A stretch of 35,789 nucleotides of DNA from Gemmatimonadota bacterium (GCA_027294455.1 JAPULZ010000155.1:1-35789), one strand, 5' to 3'; positions 1-7,976 are shown, counted from the stretch's first letter. Notes: generated from the sequence alone by a model not told the origin. Made by a program: numbers and translations.

Positions 1-88
1 AAGCGTCGCCCAATATATCGCAACCCGGGCCGCGAAGCATCGTGTCCCGCGCGCTAGATTCCGGCCACCTTCCAACGGGCGACATACG

Positions 89-589
89 ATGGAAAGCCAC
101 TCGATGAACGCCTTTCTCGCCTATTTCGAGAATATCCGCAACCGCACCAGACGGGTGATCGCGAGCATCCCTCCGGACCAACTCGAATGGACCCCCACAC
201 AGGGCAAATTCACCTTCGGGGATCTCATCCGGCACCTGGCGGCCACGGAGCGGTACATGTTGGCCGAGAACGTGCAGGGCCGGCCGAGCCGGTATCCGGG
301 CCACGGACGTGAGCTGGCGCACGGATACCAAAACGCGCTCGGGTATCTTGAGGAGATGCATGCGGAAACGGTCCAAATCCTCGGAAAAGTGGGGGATTCT
401 GGCCTGGAGACCCGAATCATCACCCCTGCCGGCATCTCGATGACGATGTGGAAATGGCTGCGGGCGATGATCGAACACGAGGTCCACCACCGGGCCCAGG
501 TCTATCTCATGCTGGGCATGCTGGGCGTGGACACCCCGCCTCTGTATGGCCTCACCTCCGAGGAGGTCCGTGAACGAAGCGCTTTGTAG
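89..589 (+). CDS. DinB/YfiT-family putative metal-dependent protein
   Basis: This 166-residue protein fits the DinB-like four-helix-bundle fold. The family triad of metal-binding histidines can be placed at His49 (in an IRHLAATERY stretch), His130 and His134 (in an EHEVHHRAQ stretch), the usual spacing for DinB/YfiT proteins. Family members are small cytoplasmic proteins; some are thiol S-transferases (bacillithiol or mycothiol) and many have no known reaction, so the substrate here is unknown. A second ATG five codons downstream is an equally plausible start, since neither has a strong ribosome binding site. The gene lies 18 bases before the diguanylate cyclase and may be co-transcribed with it. 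The family assignment is firm; the function is not. Confidence 0.85.
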   Translation: MESHSMNAFLAYFENIRNRTRRVIASIPPDQLEWTPTQGKFTFGDLIRHLAATERYMLAENVQGRPSRYPGHGRELAHGYQNALGYLEEMHAETVQILGKVGDSGLETRIITPAGISMTMWKWLRAMIEHEVHHRAQVYLMLGMLGVDTPPLYGLTSEEVRERSAL

Positions 590-607
590 CGAAGGCCTCG
601 CGTAGTC

Positions 608-1783
608 ATGTTCCACCGGAGCCGACGAAAGCTCAACAAGAAGTGGCGCGAATTCTGGCGCGCGCCGGATGCCCTTCTCGCTGACCAAGGTGGGGCGGGC
701 GAGCTCGCGGTCGCGCGAATCCGGTTCTTGGTCATAGGCACCCTGTTCCTGTTCGGCTTCTACGAGCTGGGCGACAAACTCGGGTCCAGCGGCAGGGAGA
801 TGGCCCTCACGGCCGGCGTGGCCGCCCTGATCTTCGCCGTCACGATCTACGTGGTGTCCCGCCGTGGGTCGTATCGCAGCTGGCTCGGCTTCGTCTCCAG
901 TATCATGGACGTCACGTTCGTGAGCATCGTGCTAGTGGTGTTCCTGCTGATCGACCAGCCGCATGTAGCGGTGAACAACCGGGTGATGTTCGCGGTGTAT
1001 CTCGTGGCCATCGCCGCGACGAGTCTCCGCTACGATCCTCGGATTTGTGTGCTGGTCGGTCTCGTCTCCATCGGACAGTACGCCGGCATAGTGGCCTACG
1101 CCGATACCCACTGGGCCCTGAACAGCGACCAGTTCGCCCCATTCACCGACGGCACGTTCGCAATCAGCGTCCATTACGAGCGCCTGGTACTCATGGGGTG
1201 CGCCACGGCGATCAGTACGATGGCGGTCACTCGCGCGCAGGGATTGCGATGGGCGTCTGCCCGAGACCCCCTGACAGGGCTCTTGTCCCGAGGGTTCTTC
1301 GACGAGCTGGCGGCAGCGGAGGTCGCCCGGACGAAACGCTACGATCGGGTGTTGTCCGTCGCGATGATCGACGTCGACGACTTCAAGGGCTTCAACGACC
1401 AGTTCGGACACGCGGTCGGCGACGAGGTCCTGACCCTGATTGCCAAGATGTTGCAATCGACCCGCAAGAGCGATCTGGTCGCCCGCTACGGCGGCGAGGA
1501 ATTCATCATCGTGTTTCCCGAAACGCCCGTCGAGGCGGCGGTGCACAAGGCCGAGCAGATCCGCAAGGTCATCGAGCCGTCGAGTGTTACCGTGAGTATC
1601 GGTGTGGCTGCGCTCCCGGTCGACGGGAGTGATCTCCGTACCGTGATCGATCGGGCCGATCAACGGCTCTACGAGGCCAAGCGGGGCGGGCGCAATCGGG
1701 TCGTCGGCCCGCCCACCGTCGAGGGCGCGGCATCACCAGAGAGCGAGGAACCCTCCATATCCGCATCCGAACGCGTTTCCTGA
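608..1783 (+). CDS. Membrane-bound diguanylate cyclase (GGDEF domain)
   Basis: The protein has 391 residues. Residues about 38-210 hold roughly six hydrophobic segments forming a membrane sensor region of no recognised named family. Residues about 215-365 are a complete GGDEF domain, which makes cyclic di-GMP from two GTP. The active-site motif is GGEEF at 295-299, an accepted variant of GGDEF. The metal-binding Asp lies in MIDVDDFK near 253-260, followed by NDQFGHAVGDE. An RxxD inhibitory site (Arg286, Asp289) sits exactly five residues before the GGEEF, so product feedback inhibition is likely. The last 25 residues are a low-complexity acidic and serine-rich tail. A second, degenerate GGDEF protein is encoded at 11882-13282. 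The activating signal is unknown. Confidence 0.93.
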   Translation: MFHRSRRKLNKKWREFWRAPDALLADQGGAGELAVARIRFLVIGTLFLFGFYELGDKLGSSGREMALTAGVAALIFAVTIYVVSRRGSYRSWLGFVSSIMDVTFVSIVLVVFLLIDQPHVAVNNRVMFAVYLVAIAATSLRYDPRICVLVGLVSIGQYAGIVAYADTHWALNSDQFAPFTDGTFAISVHYERLVLMGCATAISTMAVTRAQGLRWASARDPLTGLLSRGFFDELAAAEVARTKRYDRVLSVAMIDVDDFKGFNDQFGHAVGDEVLTLIAKMLQSTRKSDLVARYGGEEFIIVFPETPVEAAVHKAEQIRKVIEPSSVTVSIGVAALPVDGSDLRTVIDRADQRLYEAKRGGRNRVVGPPTVEGAASPESEEPSISASERVS

Positions 1784-1785
1784 TA

Positions 1786-1800
1786 GGCCGGCTCCCGGCC
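1786..1800. terminator. Compact GC hairpin between convergent genes
   Basis: GGCCGG and CCGGCC pair across a three-base loop between the stop codons of the diguanylate cyclase and the glycosylase, which converge here. There is no T-tract on either side, so it is not a canonical intrinsic terminator. It may still protect 3' ends or help separate the two transcripts. Confidence 0.4.
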
Positions 1801-1817
1801 GGCTGAGGCGCACGCGG

Positions 1818-2387
1818 CTATTCGGCGTCGTCCAGCGACCGCCACAGGTACCACGCCGCGTGACTGCGGTACGGCCGAAACGACTCTCCCAGTTCCTCCA
1901 GGCCCTCCAGATCGACCGCGTACAAGTTGTGCGCAGCCCGTTGGATCCCGGCGTCGCCGATGGGCCAGATGTCGGGCCGGCCCAACGAGAAGATCATCAC
2001 CATCTGGGCGGTCCAGGGTCCGATTCCCCGGATTTCCACGAGTCGAGTGGACACTTCCTCGTCGGGCAGCGCCGACAGATCGTCCAGGGCACCTCGCATC
2101 ATGCGTTTGGCGACGTCGCGCACGCATGCGCTCTTGGTGTGGGACAAGCCGAGCTTCCGCAACGTGGCGGGGCGGACCCGCGAGAGCTTGGCGGGATCCA
2201 TCCCGACCCGTTGTTCGATTCGTCCGAAAATGGCTGCGGCGGCATGGGTGGAGAGTTGCTGTGATACGATGGCGCGGACCAACGCGGCGAAGAGCGGCCG
2301 GGTCCCGATCGGGGCCGGACCGTGCCGCCGCACCAGGCGTGCCATCTGTTTGTCGCGACTGAGGCCGCGAGGGATTCGACGTTTCAA
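1818..2387 (-). CDS. AlkA-like DNA-3-methyladenine glycosylase (HhH-GPD)
   Basis: This 189-residue protein belongs to the helix-hairpin-helix GPD superfamily and most resembles DNA-3-methyladenine glycosylase II. It should excise alkylated purines as the first step of base excision repair. The VSQQLSTHAA segment at 41-50 is the typical opening helix. The hairpin-helix-hairpin LVEIRGIGPWTAQM spans 116-129, and the catalytic aspartate is Asp145 in WPIGDAG, at the usual distance after the hairpin. There is no C-terminal iron-sulfur cluster cysteine set, which argues against an endonuclease III or MutY type. The length suits the short AlkA-like branch lacking the N-terminal domain of E. coli AlkA. 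It is divergent from the proline racemase-family gene, with about 75 bases between the two starts. Confidence 0.88.
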   Translation of the reverse strand: MKRRIPRGLSRDKQMARLVRRHGPAPIGTRPLFAALVRAIVSQQLSTHAAAAIFGRIEQRVGMDPAKLSRVRPATLRKLGLSHTKSACVRDVAKRMMRGALDDLSALPDEEVSTRLVEIRGIGPWTAQMVMIFSLGRPDIWPIGDAGIQRAAHNLYAVDLEGLEELGESFRPYRSHAAWYLWRSLDDAE

Positions 2388-2462
2388 TGGCCTAAGTCAG
2401 CGGGTACTTTGAGACCGGAGCCTGCTGGTTCCGTGTTCTTCCTCGGCACAAGGTACCGTGAA

Positions 2463-3527
2463 ATGCGTTTCTCGCACATGATCACCGCCGTGGACGCCCA
2501 TGCGTGTGGAGAGCCCGGCCGGGTGATCACCGGTGGCGTCCTCGACGTTCCCGGCGACACCATGTTCGACAAGAAGTGCTATCTCGAGGCGCATGCCGAC
2601 GGCCTGCGCCGGCGCATGCTCCGGGAGCCGCGCGGCTACCCCGCGATGTGCTGCAACGTGATCCTGCCTCCCACCCATCCTGACGCCGACGCGGGATTCG
2701 TGATCATGGAGCAGACGGAGTACCCGGCCATGTCGGGCAGCAACACCATCTGTGTGGTCACGGTGCTGATCGAGACGGGGATGGTCGCCGTGGAGGAACC
2801 CGTCACCAATCTGACGCTGGAGACGCCGGCAGGACTGATCGCCGTGCGGGCGGACGTTGCGGAGGGCAAGGTCACCAACGTGACCTTCGAGAACGTCCCC
2901 GCGTTCGCCCTGCACTTGGACGCCCAGATCGACGTCCCCACGTTGGGTCCCCTTACCGTCGACGTGGCGTGGGGTGGCATGTTCTACGTCATCGCGGAGG
3001 CGGAAGTGCTCGGCGTCCGGCTCGTCCCCGAAGAGGGTCGCGAGATCGCGCGTCTCGGGGAAATTATCCGGGAGGCCGCGCGCGAGCAACTGCCGGTCGT
3101 GCACCCGGAGCATCCGGGCATGGCCGGAATAACGATCAGTCAACTGTCGGGACCGCCCACCAACCCTGCCGCCCACCGCAAGAACGGCGTCGTGGTCTCG
3201 ACGGGATCCGTGGATTGGGATCGACCGCAGACATGGGCCGGGGTGCTGGACCGCTCGCCGTGTGGGACCGGCACGTGCGCGAAGATGGCCGTGCTCCACG
3301 CCAAGGGCGAACTCGGTCTCGACGAGGACTTCGTCCACGAGAGCGTGATCGGGACGTTGTTCACGGGCCGCCTCATTCGGGAAACGAAGGTCGGGGAATA
3401 CCGGGCCGTGGTGCCGACCCTGAGCGGGCGCGCCTGGATCACCGGGTTTGCCAACTACGTCGTGGACCCCGACGATCCCTTCCCGGACGGTTTCACCGTC
3501 GGCGACATCTGGGGTCGCCTGACATGA
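2463..3527 (+). CDS. Proline racemase superfamily enzyme (Ser/Cys catalytic pair)
   Basis: This 354-residue protein is a full-length member of the proline racemase superfamily (racemases, hydroxyproline 2-epimerases and trans-3-hydroxy-L-proline dehydratases). The second catalytic position is Cys267 in DRSPCGTGTCAKMA. The first position, normally Cys in MCGHxT, is Ser91 in AMSGSNTICVVT. A Ser/Cys pair is known within the superfamily and has been linked to hydroxyproline epimerase-like members rather than classical Cys/Cys proline racemases or Cys/Thr dehydratases; I cannot tell the reaction from sequence. The reading frame is open further upstream, but that part would run into the divergent glycosylase gene and has no family similarity, so I use the internal ATG that begins MRFSHMITAVDAH. 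A prolyl aminopeptidase gene follows after 28 bases, so the pair probably works on proline or hydroxyproline from peptides. Confidence 0.92.
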   Translation: MRFSHMITAVDAHACGEPGRVITGGVLDVPGDTMFDKKCYLEAHADGLRRRMLREPRGYPAMCCNVILPPTHPDADAGFVIMEQTEYPAMSGSNTICVVTVLIETGMVAVEEPVTNLTLETPAGLIAVRADVAEGKVTNVTFENVPAFALHLDAQIDVPTLGPLTVDVAWGGMFYVIAEAEVLGVRLVPEEGREIARLGEIIREAAREQLPVVHPEHPGMAGITISQLSGPPTNPAAHRKNGVVVSTGSVDWDRPQTWAGVLDRSPCGTGTCAKMAVLHAKGELGLDEDFVHESVIGTLFTGRLIRETKVGEYRAVVPTLSGRAWITGFANYVVDPDDPFPDGFTVGDIWGRLT

Positions 3528-3555
3528 CGCGACTCTTGTTCCACGAGACGATTCG

Positions 3556-4491
3556 ATGAGCGACGCGCCGAGTTACCCCCCTTACGAGGCGGGGCATTTC
3601 GACGTCACGGACGGCCACAGCTTGTATTACGAACGTTACGGCAAGCCCGGTGGTGTGCCGGTGCTGTTCGTCCACGGCGGCCCCGGTGCCGGGTTCGGCG
3701 AGGACGACAAGGCCTTTTTCGATCCAATGGTGTTCGACGTCCTCCTGTTCGAGCAACGCGGTGCCGGTCGCAGCACGCCGTTTGCCAGTCTCGATGACAA
3801 CCACACCGACGCCCTCGTCGACGACATCACGCGATTGCTGGACGCATTCGACATGGAGCGCGTGTTGCTGTTTGGCGGATCGTGGGGTTCGACCCTGTCG
3901 CTCGTCTACGCGATTCGCCATCCGGGGCGGGTCGCTGCGATGCTCCTGCGCGGTATCTTTCTCGGCGACGCACGAAGCATCGACCACTTCATCGGCGGCG
4001 GCGTGGCAAAATATTTCCCGGAGGTGTGGCAGCGGTTCGTCGCCCAGGTCCCCGAGAGCCGGCGAGAGGACGTGGCGGCCTACTACCTGTCACAGATGCA
4101 GTCCGCCGACCAGGACGTGCGCGGGCGATTTTGCTACGAATGGGCGCACTACGAGCTGTCGCTGATCAAGCTGGACGCGGCGTCCCTCGACATGGACGAG
4201 ATGCTGGAGCACTACAACTACCGCTCGCTCGCGCCCCTGGAAGCGCACTACGTGGTCAACCGATGCTTTCTGCCGGACAAATACGTTTTCGATCATGCCG
4301 GCACACTGGCCGGCATCCCGGCGTCCATCGTGCACGGGCGATACGACGTGATCTGCCCGCCCAGGGATGCCTACGAGCTGCACCGCAGGCTGCCGGATTC
4401 CGCCATGCACTTCGTGTGTGCCGGGCACTCGGCGAGCGAGCCGAAAATTCGGGAGAAATTGATCGAGGAACTGGGTCGCTTGTCGGCGTGA
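3556..4491 (+). CDS. pip: Proline iminopeptidase (prolyl aminopeptidase, S33 family)
   Basis: The protein has 311 residues, the usual size for bacterial proline iminopeptidase, which removes N-terminal proline from peptides in the cytoplasm. The oxyanion-hole motif HGGPGAG is at 40-46. The nucleophile is Ser109 in GGSWGSTL, the acid is Asp264 in YDVICPP, and the base is His291 in AGHSASEP. The cap region at about 135-245 contains the EWAHYE stretch typical of the S33 prolyl aminopeptidases. It has no signal peptide. It follows the proline racemase-family gene by 28 bases on the same strand, so one transcript would link release of N-terminal proline with epimerisation or dehydration of proline derivatives. 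All catalytic residues are intact. Confidence 0.93.
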   Translation: MSDAPSYPPYEAGHFDVTDGHSLYYERYGKPGGVPVLFVHGGPGAGFGEDDKAFFDPMVFDVLLFEQRGAGRSTPFASLDDNHTDALVDDITRLLDAFDMERVLLFGGSWGSTLSLVYAIRHPGRVAAMLLRGIFLGDARSIDHFIGGGVAKYFPEVWQRFVAQVPESRREDVAAYYLSQMQSADQDVRGRFCYEWAHYELSLIKLDAASLDMDEMLEHYNYRSLAPLEAHYVVNRCFLPDKYVFDHAGTLAGIPASIVHGRYDVICPPRDAYELHRRLPDSAMHFVCAGHSASEPKIREKLIEELGRLSA

Positions 4492-4500
4492 TCGATAGGG

Positions 4501-4529
4501 CGAGGGCGGCCGTGCACCGGCCGCCCTCG
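4501..4529. terminator. Perfect 12-bp hairpin between convergent genes
   Basis: CGAGGGCGGCCG pairs perfectly with CGGCCGCCCTCG across a TGCAC loop, ten bases after the prolyl aminopeptidase stop and about 25 bases beyond the stop of the convergent P460-like gene. No T-tract follows on either strand. It is probably a shared bidirectional 3' end structure, working with Rho or as an RNA-stabilising stem rather than as a standard intrinsic terminator. Confidence 0.6.
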
Positions 4530-4554
4530 ATCGCGTGACGCCGCGGGGACGTGG

Positions 4555-5097
4555 TCAGTTGCCGCCCAACACGCTCGTGAAGAGGTAGTCGTTGTTGGCT
4601 TGGGCCATGTGGCACGTCTGGCATCCGGGGAGCCGGCCCTCCATGTCCATGCCGTTGGGCATGGTATCCAGCACGCCGCTGGCGAGGTGCTTGGTGAAGA
4701 ACCAGTCGCTGTGGTCGGCATTGTAGCCGGACACCTTGAACATGGTGGTGACAGCGGCCAGCGTGCTGTCGGGCATGTAGTTCTCCTTCACGACGACAGC
4801 GCCCGCGGGCATGACGGTCGCGCCGCTGGTCAGGGCTTGATGGGCGACGTCGTTGAGGTAAGTCGTGAGGAGCGCGCCGTGAGGCTGGCCACCCTGGTAG
4901 AGGCGGCCCTTGTCGGGCCAGAGCTCCCAGTCGGTTTGATAGTTCGATTCCTGCAGGTGGGCCCAGATCGCCGCTCCGGTCGTGTCGGCCGCCGCGGATT
5001 GATCGGCCGAATCGCCGCCATCCGACGATCCACAAGCCGTGATGCCGACGATCAGTGCCGCGGCTGCTGCCACGGACCTCGTGCGCATGTGGAACAT
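4555..5097 (-). CDS. Cytochrome P460-like haem c lipoprotein
   Basis: This 180-residue protein fits the cytochrome P460 family, small periplasmic c-type haem proteins that in nitrifiers and methanotrophs oxidise hydroxylamine or nitric oxide. A signal region at 1-21 ends in a lipobox-like ITAC, so the mature protein is probably lipid-anchored at Cys22. The haem-binding CxxCH (Cys159, Cys162, His163) lies near the C terminus, as the family requires. The VVVKENYMPD stretch near 101-110 matches the conserved core strand. The lysine that cross-links to haem in true P460 cannot be identified with confidence, so this may be an ordinary c-haem relative. A second ATG three codons later is an alternative start. 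The frame is open much further upstream, but that part would overlap the divergent response regulator. Confidence 0.82.
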   Translation of the reverse strand: MFHMRTRSVAAAAALIVGITACGSSDGGDSADQSAAADTTGAAIWAHLQESNYQTDWELWPDKGRLYQGGQPHGALLTTYLNDVAHQALTSGATVMPAGAVVVKENYMPDSTLAAVTTMFKVSGYNADHSDWFFTKHLASGVLDTMPNGMDMEGRLPGCQTCHMAQANNDYLFTSVLGGN

Positions 5098-5206
5098 GGT
5101 TTCTCCAGTCCGGTGAATGGTGTGGCGTGCTTGACTATAGAACGGTCGAGCAGCCGTGGGGTTCCCGCTTTTTCCGCTCCGAGATGAGGAGTTAGAATTC
5201 CCTTCC

Positions 5207-5605
5207 ATGGCCTGCATCCTCCTCCTCGACGACAAGGACGCCGACCGCCACGCGCTCCGGGCGCTCCTGGAAACCGACGGGCACCTCGTGTCGGAGGCCT
5301 CCGACGGCGAGGCCGGCGTGGACCTGTACCGGAAAGACCGCCATGATTTGGTGTTGCTGGACCTGACGTTGCCGCGAAAGGGCGGCAGCGCGCCGCTGCT
5401 GAATCTAGTGAGTGAGTTTCCGGACGTGAAGATTCTCGTGACGGCCCGGGGCGCCGAAACGATTGGCACGCGCAAGTACCTGGAGATCGCCGATCGGGCC
5501 GGCACGGTGCGATCCCTCGCGAAGCCGTTTACGCCCGAACACCTGCGGCGGGCGGTCCGGGTGATGCTGGAGGGGGGTGAGTGGGTCCGGGTGAAGAGTT
5601 CATGA
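5207..5605 (+). CDS. Single-domain response regulator (REC)
   Basis: This 132-residue protein is a stand-alone receiver domain with no output domain, like CheY. The acidic pocket is Asp8-Asp9 in LLLDDKDAD. The phosphoacceptor is Asp52 in VLLDLTLPRKGG, the switch threonine is Thr79 in ILVTARG, and the conserved lysine is Lys106 in LAKPF. All key residues are present, so it should accept phosphate. No histidine kinase gene is in the window, so the partner must be elsewhere. The start MACILLLDDKD is preferred because the longer in-frame extension has no REC similarity. It is divergent from the P460-like gene and converges with the pilin-like gene after 13 bases. Confidence 0.92.
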   Translation: MACILLLDDKDADRHALRALLETDGHLVSEASDGEAGVDLYRKDRHDLVLLDLTLPRKGGSAPLLNLVSEFPDVKILVTARGAETIGTRKYLEIADRAGTVRSLAKPFTPEHLRRAVRVMLEGGEWVRVKSS

Positions 5606-5618
5606 GGGCTGCCGGGAC

Positions 5619-6134
5619 CTAACGGCACTCCGGCGTGTCGGGTGTTTGCTCAGGCAGGGTGACGGCTGCCCTGCCCGAGCCCAGGGAGCACGAGCGCGAC
5701 GTGAGCAAGTGCCAGGCGGTGGCGCTCCACCCTTGCGCGTCGGCGGCGAGGATGCGAACCCGCACCCCCTGCGACGAGATATACCGGGCGCCCAGTTCGT
5801 CCAGTCGCCCGTAGCGGCCGTTGGTTTCGAAGAACGCCGCTTGTACCTCGACGAGTCGCATCAAATCGGATTCCACCGCCGCGTCGTATCCCCGCCGTTG
5901 TGCCCGTTCGTCAGCGCCGCTCGCCACCCATACGGTCACCGCTGTCGAGAGCGCCACGAGGGCGGTGAGGCGCCCCAGGAACCGACGCACCTGCCGCCGC
6001 CGCCGTGTGAGCACCGGATCTTCGAACTCCCAATCGACGTGGAGCTTGGGCCGGTCTGCTCTCGGGTGTGGTGTCTCGGAATCCACGGCTATCCGTTTCC
6101 TTTTCGTGTCCGTGTGGCCTGCGGCCCTCTTCAT
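5619..6134 (-). CDS. Membrane-anchored protein with pilin-like C-terminal domain
   Basis: The protein has 171 residues. Residues 1-50 are charged and basic, and about 52-72 form one transmembrane helix. The remainder (about 80-171) carries a pattern seen in the globular part of Gemmatimonadota-type pilins: LVEVQAAFFETNGRYGRLDELG, then SSQGVRVRIL, then DAQGWSATAWH and a late SCSLGSG segment. The prepilin peptidase motif (Gly followed by FTLxE) is absent, so it is not a processed pilin. It may be a membrane-tethered relative that interacts with pili, or a repurposed pilin domain. It stands alone, 45 bases beyond the stop of the serine hydrolase gene upstream on the same strand. The family resemblance comes from pattern recognition and is moderate. 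Confidence 0.6.
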   Translation of the reverse strand: MKRAAGHTDTKRKRIAVDSETPHPRADRPKLHVDWEFEDPVLTRRRRQVRRFLGRLTALVALSTAVTVWVASGADERAQRRGYDAAVESDLMRLVEVQAAFFETNGRYGRLDELGARYISSQGVRVRILAADAQGWSATAWHLLTSRSCSLGSGRAAVTLPEQTPDTPECR

Positions 6135-6179
6135 GCTACATCCCGCCCGGCCCTCCGGGCCAGTGCCGCCCCCGCGGGA

Positions 6180-7337
6180 CTAGGTCTGGGACACGTCAAT
6201 GGCGTTGCGTACCACGTCGACGATGTCGGCGTGTGTCGTGCCGAACCGGGATTGCGTGAAGTACAACACGACGAGTTCGTGCTCGGGGACTACCCATCCC
6301 ATGGTGCCATCGATGCCGCGGTGCCCGAACGACGGAAGCGACGCACCGGCCGCCGGGTTCGCCGCGCCGCGGTCGAGCGCGATTTCCCACAGCATCCCGT
6401 AGGGGACCAGCGCATCGAGGGTCAGCGGATGGATTTGCAGCGCCTCGATCATGAGATTCTCCGACAGCAACCGGGTGTCCCCCACCCGGCCGCGGTCCAT
6501 CCACATCGTGAGAAACTTCGCGTAATCTGAGGTCGTCGAATACAACCCTCCGCTGGCCGGAAAGAAGGGGAGCTCCTGAGGGTCGCGGCTGTCCCAAAAT
6601 TTTTCGAACGCACCGGATTCCTGGAGGTAGTATCGGCTACTCACGCGCGGACGGAGCGGGTCATCGAGCGTCAGCTCGGTCAACGTGTTGGTGGTCATCC
6701 CGAGGGGCTCGAGAATCCTGGTCGTTATGAAATCCTCCACCGGAACGCCGGTGACCTCCTGCACGATGGCGCCGAGGACGCCCACCCCGACCTTGCGGGC
6801 GAAAACGCTGCCGGGCACTGCATCGGGTCCTACCCGGCCGAGGTCGTCGACTGCTTCTCGCAAGGTGGCGTAGTTGGTAATGCCGGCGGGGTAGCCGGCC
6901 TGCGTGAAGCCGGCCGTTCGCGTCAGCAACTGCCGGATCGTCACCGCGCCGGAACGGGTGTTGGCGAACGACGGCAGGTGGTCGGCGGCGCGATCGTCGA
7001 GGTCGAGCACGCCCTCCTCGACGAGCATCAGGACCGCCGTGGCGGTGACCGGCTTGGTCATCGATTGAATATTGAAAACGGTATTCGGCTCCATCGGCAG
7101 CTGCCGTTCTCGGTCCTTCCAACCCCAGGCTTCATGCAAGATGATGTTTCCCCGCTGGATCATCAGGAGTTCGGCCCCAACGGCCTCCCCCTCGCCCACC
7201 CATCGTGCCACCCGATCGGCGATCGCCTCGAGGGCCGCGGGCGAAAACCCCAGTTCGGCGGGGTCCGTTCCCGAGCAGGCGGTGCCCAGCGTCGACAGCA
7301 GTGCGAGTCCAATTGGCTTGACACACGGACGGATCAC
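6180..7337 (-). CDS. Class C beta-lactamase-fold serine hydrolase lacking the YxN tyrosine
   Basis: The protein has 385 residues. A lipoprotein-like signal ends at GTAC (Cys21), and the rest is a beta-lactamase/DD-peptidase fold domain (about 35-380) of the esterase/penicillin-binding group. The nucleophile motif SxxK is intact (Ser92-Met-Thr-Lys95), and the third motif is present as GHRGIDG near 340. The second motif, normally a tyrosine in YxN within PGxxFxYSN, is replaced by FARKVGVGVLGAI (Arg181-Lys182), so the general-base tyrosine is missing. The surrounding helix is well conserved, so this looks like substitution rather than frameshift. Activity may be lost or altered. A second family member at 30840-32015 has the opposite defect. 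The substrate is unknown; the role is probably periplasmic or envelope-associated. Confidence 0.88.
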   Translation of the reverse strand: MIRPCVKPIGLALLSTLGTACSGTDPAELGFSPAALEAIADRVARWVGEGEAVGAELLMIQRGNIILHEAWGWKDRERQLPMEPNTVFNIQSMTKPVTATAVLMLVEEGVLDLDDRAADHLPSFANTRSGAVTIRQLLTRTAGFTQAGYPAGITNYATLREAVDDLGRVGPDAVPGSVFARKVGVGVLGAIVQEVTGVPVEDFITTRILEPLGMTTNTLTELTLDDPLRPRVSSRYYLQESGAFEKFWDSRDPQELPFFPASGGLYSTTSDYAKFLTMWMDRGRVGDTRLLSENLMIEALQIHPLTLDALVPYGMLWEIALDRGAANPAAGASLPSFGHRGIDGTMGWVVPEHELVVLYFTQSRFGTTHADIVDVVRNAIDVSQT

Positions 7338-7586
7338 GGGCGTATCCTTGATTGAGAGGAAGCGAGTTGAGCGGTTCTAGACCAAACGATCCACGGGTCG
7401 CATAACTGACAACACGGGTGCGCGAGCGAGCCCGCGTGTCGGCAACTGTTCGTTTTAACACGCGAACCGCCGGTGTGATCCCAGGTCATCGACAGGCACG
7501 CATCTCACTCTCAACACAAGGACAGGAGGACTCATGCACGTGACCAAGAGGGATCGGCCGATGGACCATCCGGGAGGGGCCGCACG
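7338..7586. promoter_or_regulatory. Divergent intergenic region
   Basis: This gap separates the start of the serine hydrolase from DUF4260 and must carry promoters for both, though I could not pick clear -35/-10 boxes. Two imperfect dyads are visible: ACACG pairing with CGTGT at 7412-7439, with a GG/CC extension and a bulge, and GTTCG/CGAAC separated by ten bases at 7448-7467. Either could be an operator; neither has support beyond symmetry. Confidence 0.3.
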
Positions 7587-7976
7587 ATGACGGCGGTTCA
7601 GGGCAGTGTGCGATCGTGGCTGCGGGTGGAGGGCCTCGCGGTGCTGATTGCGTCGGTGGCGCTGTACCGATTGGACGGCGGAGGCTGGGCGTGGTTCTTC
7701 CTGTTCTTGCTGCTGCCGGACCTGTCCATGCTCGGATATCTGGCGGGCCCCCGAGCGGGCGCGACGACCTACAATGCCGTTCACAGTTATGCAGCGCCGC
7801 TGCTGCTCGCCCTGATGGGCGTGGGATTGGGCAGCCGGGGCATCGTCGCACTCGGGCTCATCTGGACGGCGCACATCGGTCTCGACCGGGTGCTGGGTTT
7901 TGGGCTCAAGTATCCCACCGCCTTCGGCGACACGCACCTGGGACATATTGGAAAGAACCAGCTGCCGGTGGGGTAG
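7587..7976 (+). CDS. DUF4260 family membrane protein
   Basis: This 129-residue integral membrane protein matches the DUF4260 pattern closely: RVEGLAVLIASVALY at the N terminus, FLLLPDLSMLGYLAGPRAG at about 39-57, YNAVHSYA, then LIWTAHIGLDRVLGFGLKYP and FGDTHLGHIG at the C terminus. Four hydrophobic helices are expected. The family function is unknown. The conserved His and Asp residues (HSY, AHIGLDR, DTHLG) suggest a metal site or proton-active centre, but this is only inference. The next gene begins eight bases after the stop, so the two are probably co-transcribed. Confidence 0.88.
   Translation: MTAVQGSVRSWLRVEGLAVLIASVALYRLDGGGWAWFFLFLLLPDLSMLGYLAGPRAGATTYNAVHSYAAPLLLALMGVGLGSRGIVALGLIWTAHIGLDRVLGFGLKYPTAFGDTHLGHIGKNQLPVG

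Noticed and set aside
2322..2462. Upstream extension of the proline racemase-family frame
   Set aside because: It runs into the divergent glycosylase gene and has no similarity to the family, whose N terminus matches the ATG at 2463.
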